Positions 1 to 13,100 of a stretch of 64,000 bases of DNA are shown here, in pieces (the stretch's first letter is position 1; the number at the start of each line of letters is the position of its first letter). Origin of the DNA: Paramacrobiotus metropolitanus (lineage: Eukaryota; Tardigrada; Eutardigrada; Parachela; Macrobiotidae). The notes beneath the pieces are model-generated. The model was not told where the DNA came from, did not search any database, and saw nothing but the letters and a program-made list of their open reading frames with translations. The stretch is from NCBI RefSeq assembly GCF_019649055.1, contig NW_026570235.1, positions 1,364,001-1,428,000 on the forward strand, read 5' to 3'. Made by a program: the position numbers and the translations under genes.

Positions 1-324
1 AGCCTCGGTGCATCTGTGTTTGCTAAACTGCATTTAGTTGTAAATCCAATGAAAATTAAAATTCTATATTATATTTTGATACAAAAAGCTAAATTTAGGC
101 CCCAATAAGTGTTTCTATGAGCATCTGAAATTAACACAGGCGTCTACGCAGTATGGGTGAAGAGCTCGCGCCGAGTACTTCGACTGCTCCGTAAGCTTTT
201 CATAGTAAATTGAATTAGCTGAAGAATCTTTTGTTTGTGGACAAACTGCTCTTACTTAGTATCAAAAAACTTCTCTTTCTTCTCCGAATTTTCTCTTTCT
301 TCTGATTTACTCGGCCTGCCAATC
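1..324. other. Non-coding left edge
   Basis: No open frame with coding character was seen on either strand. The stretch is AT-rich with pyrimidine runs near 265-305 and leads straight into the inverted-repeat element at 325. It may be intergenic or belong to a gene beyond the left edge. Confidence 0.5.
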
Positions 325-496
325 AACAATTGACCAATTCACATATTAAACCACGTGGTAAGCTAGTCACGTGGTTTCAGAAATGCTGCAGCAGTCTGTA
401 CAATCTACACCTGCTGGACGATATTAGGCAAACAAACCACGTGACAATCGACCAATAGAATGCTAGTCCGTCCTATATGTGAATTGGTCAATTGTT
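325..496. repeat. MITE-like element with 22-bp terminal inverted repeats
   Basis: Positions 325-346 are the exact reverse complement of 475-496 (22 of 22 bases), enclosing 128 bp without coding capacity. This is the layout of a miniature inverted-repeat transposable element. Inside, 348-357 and 368-377 form a second inverted repeat built on CACGTG. CACGTG occurs three times (352-357, 368-373, 438-443). I see no clear target-site duplication, so the superfamily is not assigned. A regulatory hairpin is an alternative reading. Confidence 0.6.
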
Positions 497-1445
497 TAAA
501 CTTACTGTAGCAGCTCGAAAGTTACGGGATTTGGCAACTGCAGCCGTTCTAATCGACGCAACTGCCGCCGAGAGCGGTTGCTATTTCGCAGCACTCAACG
601 GTATGCTTGACGATATCTAAGCTTTCAACCGTCAATCCTATCGTCAAACGGTCCGATAAGAGTACGCCGTGATGACGTGCAAGAGCCTATCGTATACGTA
701 CCGTATATCGTAAGCCTTTTTGTGCTTGCGAACACAATCTAATATGACGTGGTATAAGTTTGCTGTAGCGTAGTGGCAGCAGTAACAACAATCGCCAGCT
801 CATGTAACACACGTCCCGCACGGGCTGTCTATCGTTTCTCGTTACATGTCGAATGATTCCTTAAATAAATCATTGTCCGAAGTTTATGACATTGTTCTAC
901 TGCGATATTTTAGTATATGCGTACCAAATACCCTTTGTTCGTGTAAATGGAAGCACAGTTTACGGGTCTGGAGTACGAGTGTGAGGATCTTTCGCGTTTA
1001 AAATTATTGATATAAAGATGATTTCATACCGGAAAGTGTGTACTTATGCATATTTATACCACCACTCAGATGTTCCGAAAAGTCAGGTTTAACGCTTCTC
1101 ACAGACTCCCAGTCAACAGCAGAGATCTCCAACGAAATTCAAACCAACAAAAAAAACAGATAGGTAATAGTGGTTGCTTCATAAACCAAAGCTTTTGCAA
1201 GCTAATGCTAAGTACTGTACAAGATGGACACATTATTTTAACATTAACGCGCCGTTGGCACCCTGAGTCAAAAACAAACAAAACATTAATCGACAATACA
1301 ATCAAACCTAAAACGCAGAACTCTAAAAATATTTCTTTTACTAAGCTCAGAAAGACATAACCACCTAACCTAAAAGAGTTACCATTTGAAATGAAAGACA
1401 GCCCATCACAACAAAGATTCGCAAAATTCATAGAACAAATCTATT
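497..1445. other. Non-coding spacer and probable 3' flank of the PRDM10-like gene
   Basis: This stretch lies downstream of the minus-strand stop codon at 1446-1448, so its right part is probably 3' UTR. The overlapping 104- and 110-codon frames at 1046-1431 on opposite strands show no recognisable domain, and I treat both as chance. Confidence 0.45.
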
Positions 1446-4400
1446 CTAATACGGTGGATGCTTTTCATGCATGTGACGTGCATGCGGCCCCGGCCGCAGA
1501 AAACCAACCCGGCATTCTTCACAGCGATAGGGATAATCCTCCAGCGCTAAATCTTTCCGGCTGTTCCGCGACGGCACTTCCCCGCGGCTCTGTTTCGCCA
1601 GCAATTTCTCTTTGATTTTCACGCGCATTTCCGTTCCGTGCATGTACTTGACATGTTGTCGCAAATATTTGGACGTATTAAAACGCTTCCCACAGGAATC
1701 GCACAAGTAGTTCAACGTTTGGGTATGCGTTTTCATGTGCCATTTCATCTGGAACCTGTTTTTGATGATCTTTTGGCAGACTTCACACACATGCAGCTGT
1801 GAGACATCGTGGTTCTTTTTAATATGGATCAAGATGGATTTGTAGCTGACCGATAGAAAATCACAGCTCGGACAGGGATATTTACTATCCTTTACATGTT
1901 GTTTCTCCACATGCTCCAGCAGTTCCTTTTTCTTTTTGAAGCGTTTGGCACACATATAACACTGCAGTACTCTCTTTGTCTGAAACGAACAATGACCGTT
2001 ATTAATAAAATTAATAATTTGTAAGTTCGTCGCATGTCTTCTGTATTACCGGCAATTTCTTCAAAAACTCATACCCTTTTTAATATTTAAATCTGCTTCG
2101 ATACAGAGAATTTTGAAACGGTTATAATTTTATCCACATGTGTAAACCAAACTTTACGACGTATCTCATATTTTGTATTGATTCAAGCTTACACATTGAT
2201 GTCGCTTCAGGACCAGCTCCGAGGGATAACGTAGGAAACAGCGGGTACACTGATAAGGAAAATCCAAGGATATTTTTTTAAAATGTTCCGGATGACTCGC
2301 TCGTGTGTGCTCGACCATAGAAGGAGTAGTGTGACTGTTGGAGGAGCGGAAGGGAGCGTTACATCCACCCACAGAACAAATACACTGCGGATCGCCAGCT
2401 CGCACTCCGTGTCCGGTGATGTGCTCCGCTAGGTTAACACTATCCGTGGCCACGTAATTGCACTGCGAGCAGACCAGTGAATCACTTGGCACCGGCAATC
2501 CCGCACAATGCACCAAGCGATGCTGCTTCAACAAAAATTCTGTACAAAACCATCGCCGGCAATCAACGTTGCTGCAGGGATGAAAATAGCAATGGGGGTG
2601 GTCAGCGTGCTCCGGATCGGATCTAATGACGGCCGCATTGTCGTCCAGAATGACACCATGTTCGTCCACATGTTTCGCCAGCTCGGCTTGATTCTCACAC
2701 TTGTGATTGCAGTCGATGCACTTCACCGGCGCAGCATCCCCGTTTTCCAATTCCGTTCCGTGTTGGTAGCGATGGAATGACAGCAGTCGGGTGCTGTAGA
2801 ACCGCAGCGGACATGCCGGGCACTGATAACGATACAGAAACGCTTCGTAGTCTTCTCTAAGTTTTTCGCGTTCTGTCCCCATGTACTGTGCGTTTGGCTT
2901 AGGTTTCTTCTTTTTCATGGATTTCGATTTCTTGTACGTTCTGCCCAGCTGCACGTTGGAGGTTTTCGCAGTTGTTGATTTTTTATAGTAATATTTTCTA
3001 TTTTTATAGTATTTCTGCTTAGCTCTGAGCTTCTTAGCTTCCAGCGCCTCCAACAGTCTTGTCTGTGTTCGTGTTTGCCGTCGTTCTGGATTTGGAAGTT
3101 TCACCACTATCCGGTTTGTAGTTGGTTTAATAGCACGCTTAGATCGTCGGGTGATCGTTTTCGAAGAAATAAAATCACCACGGTCGGAACTGACATTCAA
3201 AGTATCTGCAAAATCGTTTTCAATTTATTTGTATTCAATAACCAACACAACCATGAATTCACTTATTCACCAGTACAAACTTGACTAAATCGCCCGTCCA
3301 GGTTTTTTAAAAAAAATATTTGTTTGTACTAAAATTTGCAAAATTCTCTTTTAGAATGCTTAATTACAAATCCGATAGCAGAAATACTGATGAGTCAAAA
3401 ATACTCGCTATAATTACGAAGTTTTCTTCGTTACCATTTTCCATCACAGGATCGGCAATACTGGCGTCAACATTTCCACTAGCCATTCCGCTGATCGGAG
3501 CACTGCTCGTAGGTTCATTCTCGCCGTAATTACCGGCACCATCGACATCATCGGCGCCATTTTCGCCAATGCCACTTTCGGTACAAGCGATTTCACCATA
3601 AGAATTATCAACGAGGGCGTTTTCGCTGCTATCACCATCGAGAATCATATGTTCTACTATTTCGCCACTGATTTCACCAGCAGTATCCTCCGAATTCACA
3701 GCAGTGATCCCATCATTGTCAGCAAGGCGAGGATGCTTTCGTGGTCGACCTCGTGGGCGTTTTACAATGCTGGTATAGCTCGGCAATTTTGGCGGCTTTT
3801 TTGTACTGCCTGGTGGTCGTCCTCGAGGTCTTTTGAATGGGTTTTCAACGATCATTTCGTCATCCATAAGAGAGCGTGGCAATTTTGGAGTGTTTCTGGT
3901 GCCTGGAGGTCGCCCTCGTCCTCTTTTAATCGGGGTATCGATAATAATTTCATTATCCACAGTTTCAGATTTCCTTGGTCTCCCCCTAGGCCTCTTGAAT
4001 GGATTTTGGATGACAATTTCAGTGTCTAATGATACTTGCTTTTTTGGCCTTCCTCGTCCTCTCTTAACCTGGCTGTCAGCTTTAGCCATGGCCTCCTCTA
4101 ACAAATTCAAAGAATTGTCGGCCGGAGATTGCTCATCTCCTGTCTGATGATCTTCGGTTTGATCAACAACGTCATCGGCATCACTGTCAACGACAACTGC
4201 GTCTCTGCAGGACACATAAGAGTTAGCGGAGCTTGTGGAACACGTTTCCGTAGCATCCGAATCATAATCCGCATACCCATTTGACGCATCAAAGTTCCGC
4301 TCCTGGTGAATTTTTTCTGGTTCATTAGACGACTGTCCCTCGCTTGAAGGGAGAAATGTGTTCGAGCTTGAACACGGAAAGCTATTTGCAAAATTTCCAC

Positions 4401-5811
4401 TAAAGCCTGCGGAATGTGTGCTCGCGAAACTTCTTCCCGCGGCCGTGGAGCACGAGTTAAGACTTTTCACAGCGCTGATCCGTGTACTGAGCCGGAGCCT
4501 ACGGCCAGAAAACTCTTCCGAACAATGGAGATCTACAGGCGGATAACGTTCGTCGGCGTTTTCCTCCTCAAAATCAGTATCAAGAGGCAGCCCTGCCCCT
4601 CTGTACTCGTCCGGTTGTGCACATGCACCATTGGTCGGAATTTCGGATTTACGTGGCACCCAAGAAACAACAACCTCCGCATGGGCTTCCGACGAAGTGG
4701 GAAGAAATACGTCATTTCGCAAACCCCGTGCATTTTTCAGAGAAACCGTTGCTGCTGCCTTTTCCACACTCGCACTCTTAGTGGTAGTTGTGGTTACAAC
4801 TTCCATACCGACATCGTCAGAGTCAACAGTGATATTCGGTGTATGGTGAAACACAGAAGCCGCATTATCCTGTACATGCGCTGCCAAATCCACAGGAAAA
4901 TGGATCTTTAATTCCTCCCCGGGATCAATGGCGCGTGTTGTGACAAACATAACATCATTATCGCGGGAACACACGGCCATATTCGGCTCTTCGCTGGTCG
5001 CGGCGATGCGGACGTATTTCATCCAGTTGCAGAAATAATCATTCTCAAACTGGAAACACTCGAATCTTTTGGCAGTTGGTGGCGGACCATCCGTTTGGAA
5101 TTCGGAATGGACCGACGGCGCGATGACCGGTCCAAAAACAGTCTGTGCGGGGATGGATGAGCGCGTGTACACGGATTTGTCTAAATAAAGCAACGCACAA
5201 ACAGTCACCGATTTATTTATCAACAGCAGTCAGGCCACAATGCCATTCCTCCTCATCGCACTCCTGCAGCTACAATAATAATTTCAAATCTACAGAAATC
5301 TTGGAATTATATTTCTGTAATTATAAAAAAATTACGAATATTCCGCTGCACCAGAAACAAAACGGGCAGCTTAGCAAAGTATAATTTGACACAAGTGTCT
5401 GGCCGAGAGAATGGCTAGCAAATTCCCGCTATTACCGCACTCAGACACAAACTGATATAAAATGCTGTTAGACGAAACTAACACCTATCCAAGTACTGTG
5501 TTGGTACTGTAATAAGTCCCTACTGCAGTATGCTGATATGCATTTTCTCAGTTTCCTCGAAGAGAGTTGAGCTGCAATTTGAACTCACGATCAGGAAGCA
5601 GTATGCCATTTTGCTCCGCCGTTCCATCTGCAGGCTCAAAATACAGCTCCTCGGGCAGGCTGCTAATCGCAAGAGGAATGCTGGGTCGATCGGGAATGGT
5701 GCGCGCATGGATCCAGCACGGAGCCAGGTGAAAATCACGGCTGCATTCGATGCAGTCTACAAGATGTGGAACATGAACAAACGGTCTGACATTCTGCCAG
5801 TACGTAATTTT
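1446..5811 (-). CDS. PRDM10-like PR/SET-domain, AT-hook and C2H2 zinc-finger protein (5' end incomplete)
   Basis: Probable nuclear transcription or chromatin factor. Exons on the minus strand: 5811-5589, 5180-3435, 3205-2193 and 1979-1446 (stop TAG); phases are consistent and give about 1,171 residues. The first exon reads a zinc-knuckle-like CIECSRDFH, then IPDRPSIP and SLPEELYF, as upstream of the PR domain in PRDM10. The PR domain continues in the next exon with RSSIPAQTVFGP, CNWMKYVR and PGEELKI. About residues 440-560 hold five AT-hook cores (GRP flanked by R/K). Exons 3 and 4 encode about eleven zinc fingers, including YQCPACPLRF, YPCPSCDF, HVCEVCQK, YLCDSCGKRF and YRCEECRVGF; the finger spanning the last intron is C2HC. 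The PR domain lacks an obvious SET catalytic motif, as is usual in the family. The start codon was not found; the acceptor at 5812-5813 requires at least one more 5' exon. PRDM15 is the main alternative. Confidence 0.82.
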
Positions 5812-6187
5812 CTGTAGTAAAGCACTGTCGGTCGGTACTCACGGAACATCTTGAAACAGCGATATCCAGACGGTGTGGTCCAAAGAGTAAGAAATTACAA
5901 AATACACGTAATGGCTGAAGTGCCATAAACGATGTTTTCGAATGATAAGGACGTGGTAATACATTGTACGTCTGCTGTAAGTGCTGTTATGCGGATGCCA
6001 GGCGGTACGAAAATATGAAAGACTATTAATTAAATACACCGATCATGAGCAGAAACTGGAAGAAAAGGATTATATTTTCGAAACAGCAAAAAAATAGAAG
6101 GAACCTTCTATCAGCTCTGTCAAACTTGTCACGATTTTAGCTGCAAAACAAGGACACATTCCTTTTATTGGCAATTTCGGCACTCAC

Positions 6188-6330
6188 CGTGCGCAAAATT
6201 AGCGCCCGCGCTGCACAGCGAACCGCCCGTAACGGTGACTGGAATACAGTTTTTGTCACCAGAGAAAACGTGGAAGCTACACTGCCCAGTGCCCATTGTC
6301 CCTTCCCGCGTTGGTGTTTGCCAACTTGCC
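6188..6330 (-). other. Candidate coding exon, possibly 5' exon of the PRDM10-like gene
   Basis: A strong donor (GTGAGT, 6182-6187 on the plus strand) and a plausible acceptor ending CCTACCAG near 6331 bracket an open stretch. Two minus-strand frames are open through it; one ends in phase 0, as the first recognised PR exon requires. No domain is recognised in either frame. Placement in the PRDM10-like gene is inferred from strand and proximity only. Confidence 0.25.
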
Positions 6331-7158
6331 ACTGGTAGGGATGCCAATGGAAAACTCGTTCAAAGCGCATATGGATCTAATCATCCTATCCCCTCACTAA
6401 CGCAGTTATTATAATGGTAAATAATAGCACAGTATGTAAAAATAAAAATTAATACAATTCTTTGCGTACGTATTCTGAATACTTCTACTCGCAGCGCTAA
6501 TGGTTATGCCCCGAACCGGTCTCGTCGCCGAATAAATTTATGGCTTTGACTTTGTAATTTATATATGATAATAGCATACTACAAATGACAAGTGTTTTAT
6601 TCTTTCGACATCGTTCCCTATCTTTCTCAAGCGAGTTGGATGTAGATCTGTAGAATGTAGATCTTCTCTTCCGTTAGCGAGCCATGTTTTCTCGCTGCTA
6701 TATACGGTTTATGAGGGTCACGATCAAGATCCGGATGATCGGATCCAGTACTTCCGTTCACGATACAATAAGCGTAACTTACAGGTGTCAAATTAATTTC
6801 TTGATTACAATTTCCAGTATACAGAACTTACATAAAGACACAAAACCGTGAGCACTGGTTAACAGCTGTCCGGAAGAACAGCATAAAACGCAACACATAA
6901 AACTGAAAAACTGCTCAGCAAACTGAGTTTCGTCTCTACATGGGATAAAACCACGGTCGGGTCAGCAAACGAACTCGCACAAATCATCAACAAGAACAAA
7001 CTCTATAAAAGGAATTCTATCACATTTTGGTCCACTTTCCTTGTCCTGCCAAGTGGAGACGATCCACAACGAGAAAGCAACAGAATTATGGCACACAACG
7101 GTGCAACCGCGCCTGGAAGAAATATTTGTCGAGTGATTGGATATCTTTGTCCGTCCGT
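6331..7158. other. 3' flank of the latrophilin gene
   Basis: No coding frame is supported. It follows the latrophilin stop on the minus strand and contains a candidate polyadenylation signal at 6596-6601; the part nearer 7158 is probably 3' UTR. Confidence 0.45.
6596..6601 (-). promoter_or_regulatory. Candidate polyadenylation signal for the latrophilin gene
   Basis: TTTATT on the plus strand reads AATAAA on the gene strand, about 560 bases past the latrophilin stop codon. Only the hexamer supports it. Confidence 0.3.
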
Positions 7159-10100
7159 TCAACATTCGCTGTACGATAGCGGCTGTTCCGGTGGCTTTGG
7201 CATGAGCGGCAAGCGTCTCACCATCTTCGATCCATCACAGAACGAAGTGAGCCCGAATGCATTGTAGTTCCCCTGTTGCAGGGGAATGTTCATCGTCCCA
7301 GGCATCCCAACTGCTGGCATTTCAAGCGGCAAGTGGCCGTGCACGTTAGGCATTGCCGCTGAGTTAACATACGCTTGATTGTCCGGGATGAGCATGACGG
7401 GTTGGCGGGGTGCGGTATGACGGATACGATGGGAATTGGTGGAGCAGCATGACCGGCAACCTAATGAATGCTTGCCATCCACGGGCATGCGCCCCATGAA
7501 GTTAATCAGCGGTTTATGCTCACTGGTCCCGGTACTGCTCAGGCTGGGTCGATAGCTGGGCACTTTGCGATGTCCGTCTGCCTCGCACACCCAGGGCATC
7601 CGGCGCGAGTGCTCTTCGTCCGTACTCATATCCGACCCGCCCTGCTGGTAGATGGACGTGTTGGACTCGTCTGATTCACTGTACGGACACATTTCCTCTT
7701 CCAGCTGCTGAGCATCAATTTCCGCGTAAATATGCTCATTAGGATCCAGACAGTGGCGTCCGTACAAGTGGCGGGCGTTGCGGGCGGCAACACGTGCCGC
7801 GACAGCCGGATATTCTGCTTGCAGGACTTGGGAGGCCTGCTTACGGGCCACGGAAGGGGGATACAAAGTGCGCTGGTGGATGTGAATGGGCTGCATGGGC
7901 GGTGACTCAGCGCTGGGACAGGAGACAGATTCATGCCCGGAATCCCGATTGGAACTGCGGGTGGAGCTCTGCTCCGGGCATTCAGGGTGTTCGCAAGTGC
8001 ACTGCAACACGGGCGCTGGAGAGTGAGGCGGAAGCGTGCTGGTGACGGTGTTGCGGCGAGACGTATCGTAACGTGGTCCATAATAAGGAGCATAATTATG
8101 CATGTACTAAAAAAGACAAATCCAAAGTTGAGTACACATTCGGCTGCGTATTCAGTAAGAACCGTCATCAGTTTGTTATCAAATCCAACTCTATCGTCTC
8201 AACATTTTCCAAAAATTTTTAAAATGAGAACATTCCTTCTAAGCGTTTTGAAAACACATCAAAGTCATTCGGATTACAAAATTCGGAACACCAAATGAAA
8301 GTCAGGAAGTCAGTAGAATGAAAAATAAACGTATAAACCATGTGCTGACAGCCCTTAGATTGCCTTGATTGGGAACCGCAATTTCAAATTACACATACCG
8401 GTTGTTCTTTGTCCAGAGGCGGCGAGCACTGGTAAAATCCTTGACCAGTGGATGGATTGTTGTCGGAAAACGATGATGTTGAACGTGTGCATATACTGCT
8501 AGCAAAGCGCTCGGACTGATTGGAAATAAACTGCCTCAGAGCGATTTTAACCTATTTGAGAGACGAAGACAAACATATATACTAACCAATAAATCAAATC
8601 ATTGCCCCGATAATATGAAATTGATCGACCCAAATTACCTTATCGTTTCGCAGACAAACGAGCACGAAGATGAATAGCCCCTGCACACTATTCAAGAATG
8701 TGAAGATATATGCAAATATGATCGTCTCCAAATTGCCAACATAAAGGAATCCAAAAACCCATGTAATGCTCATGAGAAACGTCAGGCCAATTGCACCGGA
8801 AATCCATGTTTTGATATGCATCCACGAGCTAGGATCACGCGCACGCAGTGCCGTTTGTCGTCCATGATTTTGGCACATAAAGTACATGGCCATTGAAAGA
8901 AACATGACGTTCAGCTGTCAAAGAAACAACCATAATTACCATGAATTTTCCTGCGCAAATTGCTGTTTACGACAATCCGACCGCCGGTCACTTACCACAA
9001 TAATTAGTCCAACAGGAATAACGAAACTCAGAATGAAGTAATTGTCGGCGCGGAGCCAACAGTAATCCGGTGTCGCATAACTGCGCCAGTCCACCGCCAA
9101 ACACACGGCCACAATTAGCAATGGGACACCGTAGCCAGCCAGATAATAATACACGCGACGCGATTTTTCGGAATCAAAAACTTCAACCAGCATCCACCAT
9201 AAATTTAATCCCTCAAATAATGACCAGGCAAACGTGGCCAAGAAAAAATAATGCATCAGCGCGGAAAAAATGTGACATCCCACGGGCAGCTGGGTCTGGT
9301 TAATGCCGGAAATGAACATTATCTCCGCCATCATCAAGCAGAAGGCCAAATTTTTGTGAATGGTCGTGCGCTCCGATTGCAGGCTTCTAAACAATCAAGC
9401 AAATGAGTTGGAGTTGTTTTCAGCAATGTAAATTGTAATTCACTAAGAGCAGCTATAAGTAACATCTACTTTTTAGTAATAATTTAACAAAACCATAAGT
9501 ATAAGTGATAGTATGCATACGCTTTATGTGATATATACACACTGTTTAATCATATTTTAACTTACCGGAACGACCAGAAGATAATTAAAGTAACCAGCAA
9601 GCAGACGATGGAGATTGAGCAACCTATGATCGTTATTTTGGTCAATGCATCGTTATGGGGCGAGGTCCCTATCGTGCCCGTAACATCCATCAAAACTAAA
9701 AAAATCAAATGGTAAAGTGTCGAATGAACCGAATAAAGTTAATCTGATGTTAATTACCGGCAAAATTCGTCAAATGGTCGCACTCGCACACGGTCTTATG
9801 GCTGTAGCTCTTGACCACCACACAGCCGCGCGTCGACCAAGCTCCTTGGAAATTCATCTCCTTATCGTTTTTGTAATCCCAAAAAGCACACATGGTTGGC
9901 TGGCCATTTGCCGGAACAGTGTGTTCGAGCGTGATGATAACCGGTTCCTTCAGCTGAGTGGCTCGATGCACACCATTGATTGCCGCCGATATAACCTTCG
10001 AATTGACAACCATACCAGCCGGCACATTACCGGTCGACGTCGTGCCCACCGCTTCCAAATATTGACCAACATTGTTATAGGACAGGAATACCAGCTTGAC

Positions 10101-13100
10101 CATATTTTCCTGGGTATGATCCTGCAATGCCGCCGCTGTGAACTCTATGCTGTCCGCGGTGTATACTCCCATGGTATCGTTGTTCTTCGGTGGTAACTTG
10201 TAATTTCTTTCCATCTGTTTCGTATGAAATTTCCCAACACCCATGACGATATTATTATCGAAACTCGTCAGAATCGATCCCACGGGAACGTTCTCCGCTA
10301 GCATGAACGCCGTAGTTTCCAGCGATACGATCAGTGTCGTCGCCGTCTCAGCGCGGTTCTCCTCGCTCAGTTCCACCCAGGAGGCATTATGCCGTACGTC
10401 CAACAGATTGCTTCCCGCCTTCAAGACCTGTTCCCCCAATTTCTGCACGCCAATATCTTGTGTGTCATCGGCCACCATTCGTGCCAGCGCCCGCTGTCCT
10501 CGTACCACGATCTTGTTAATAAGGTCCACCGCGCTCGACATGTCACCGCCGGATTTCAGAGCGTTTCTAGACGTCTGGCGTGCCAACTCCTCGGCAAGCT
10601 TTTCCGGTTGTACGTCCCCGCCGGCCTTCCGGCGGATGTCGTCCATCCAGGAACTGGTGCACTGGCGGATATCGGGGAAGCCCTTCCATCTCGGCGGATT
10701 GGTGTCCTCGCAAGTCCATTCGGCGAAAGCTAATCGAAGAAATAAGATACACACGTCAGATGAAGTAATGCTTAACCGTTACACAAGTGACGCAATAGAT
10801 GTATTCTGCGCTATGTTGCTTTGGCCGATCCCCTAATCTCCACAAATCTGGCGGTATTAATCAGAATTACGCGCTCGCTGTATTGTGTAGCACCAATACG
10901 ATCATCATTCACGCACATTAAGGAAAAACAGTCACAATACCGCTTCTACCGTGCAATCTGCCAGTGAGCATTGATCCTGCTACTAATATACCCAATTGCG
11001 TAACATCCACGGACAGCTGTTTTGGTTAGGCAACACGCATTCGTGCGTGTGAATTACTCATATTAATTTTCAAGTCTTCCGGCATACTCCTTTTACTCTC
11101 TGTGCCAATCCATTGTCAGATGTGGAAGCCATGTGGAACGCCATGAAACAAGTAATTTGGGATGGGTGGTGGGCCATTGGGGTGAGGTCTAATTTAAAAG
11201 ATTTTCCGCTAAGCAAACATTACACAGGGATCGCCAATAAATGTGGCCACAATAAACCCACTGATTTAACCTAAATTTTCCTTCAATGAAATGTCCACCC
11301 GTTGTGGCAACAGGTCATTGCTCGACTGTAGCAAGCTAACTTAGCTAGTGAACGTGATATATTCGTGCCAGCATCGGCAGCACAGCGGGTCTTGATTAAT
11401 ACGCGCTGGTTGGAACGCACTATTTTCTCTCATACCTTCAGAATTCTGCAGACACTTTTGGAAGGCCGTGGCTCCCTTTGGTGTAATGGGCCAACGGATG
11501 CCTAGGCGCATGACAGATGGACAGGATTCTGTCGCTGCCGGCGACTGCACCGAATCGGACGGCTGCTGCACAAATTGACCCGGAAGATTGTAACTCGGTG
11601 CATTGTTCGACTGAGGAGAATCTTGCATCCTCGTTCTCCAATTCGGCCTGCCTGTGATTGAACCGGTGTCAATCAATGGCTCGACAGGTGCCGTTGTCGG
11701 GGGCTCGGCAATTAAATCACTTGTTGTCGGCTGTGTGGTGCTTGTTGTCGGCGGTGAAGTGGGTGTTGTGCTCGTTGGTTGAGTCGGGGGGCTTGTTGCC
11801 ATTGTTGTACTCGATGGGGTGGTAATTGTGAAAACGACACTGTAAAACGCGGCTGCGGCCGGTCGTGTGGGCAGCGCTGGCTGCAATGTCTCCGTTGGCC
11901 TCGGCGTTGCAGTGTTTTCTATTAAACAAAAAAATGGAACATAGTTAAATCAATGGAGAAAACGGTAAACACCTTTAACATTATCCGGATGTTTACAAAA
12001 TCGATTAGTAAGTAAATAAATGGGTGGTACATAAACTAAAAAAACCATCTCGATTATTTCTGGATTTTACGGAATCACTCAGCCCGTTTAACTTTCGAAA
12101 TCAGGATTTAAAATTTGTTTGGCGGCGCTACTTATTACAAAATTTTACAGTGCGCGGTACTTTGAGGCAAACTGGATAAAAATAACTGCCGCAATAAAAA
12201 AAGCGCTCTTTCATTCTGATTAGTATTCAAATTTCAAAGCTGTATTGAGTCACTGACTGTGAGTATTCCCATTATTATAACACTTGAACCACAGCCGTGG
12301 CGGTGTCAGTGCAGAGCGCAGCATAATTTCAACATACCGGAAGTGCACTCATAATGAACTTCGAGATATTTGAAGGTGTCTGGGCAAGGGTCATCACCGA
12401 ATGTCCGATCGGCCACTTCCACTGAGCAGGAAGGCTTTTTACTGCATCTGCAATTTAACAAAAGGAAAAATGCATAAATTTGCCGGCTTTATCCAAACTA
12501 ACATCAGCTGTCAATATGCTCGTATTATTCATACTTTTCGGTCAAGACTGGTACTGATGTGTGCGAGGTGCACTTTGTTGACCAGCTGGAGACTCCATCG
12601 GGATTACACACACTGACGCTAAACCGTCCATAATTGGCACGAACGATGCGTATTCGCTGGCCGGGCTCCTCTCCCGGATTATCACATTTTATGTTGAGAG
12701 TGGCTCCTTCGCAAGCATAACTCTGTCGTAATGGCCGCGTATTGCCTGCAGAGCAACAAATAAATAAGCATATTATTAGCTAGCATCCACACGTCAGGCC
12801 TGCTTGCGCCCGATTAAATGCAGCTGCCCACTGGATGTGAATCGCCTTGGACACTGGTCAATAATTACATTCCATGTCGCTCTTAAACTCGATTATCACT
12901 TAGCATAAATCAAGTAACTGTGTCCGTAATTAGCCTCTTGCTCTTCCCACACGCACGCAATACACTCGAACCCACGCAATGTTTCCCGTTGATCAGTAAT
13001 TTCCAGTGCCACTTAGCCCATTCTGCGATCGGTCAGGATGACCAACGTAACCCTATCATTCTTCACCCGGTTTTTGGCACAATTATAATTTAAAACTGCA

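Noticed and set aside
1046-1431. Overlapping frames of about 105 codons on both strands
   Set aside because: No recognisable domain; they lie in the 3' flank of the PRDM10-like gene.
5839-6039. Minus-strand frame with WD40-like phrases (AWHPHNS, SLDHTVWIS)
   Set aside because: The spacing between the two phrases is wrong for a WD repeat, and the frame ends in a phase that does not fit the next exon.
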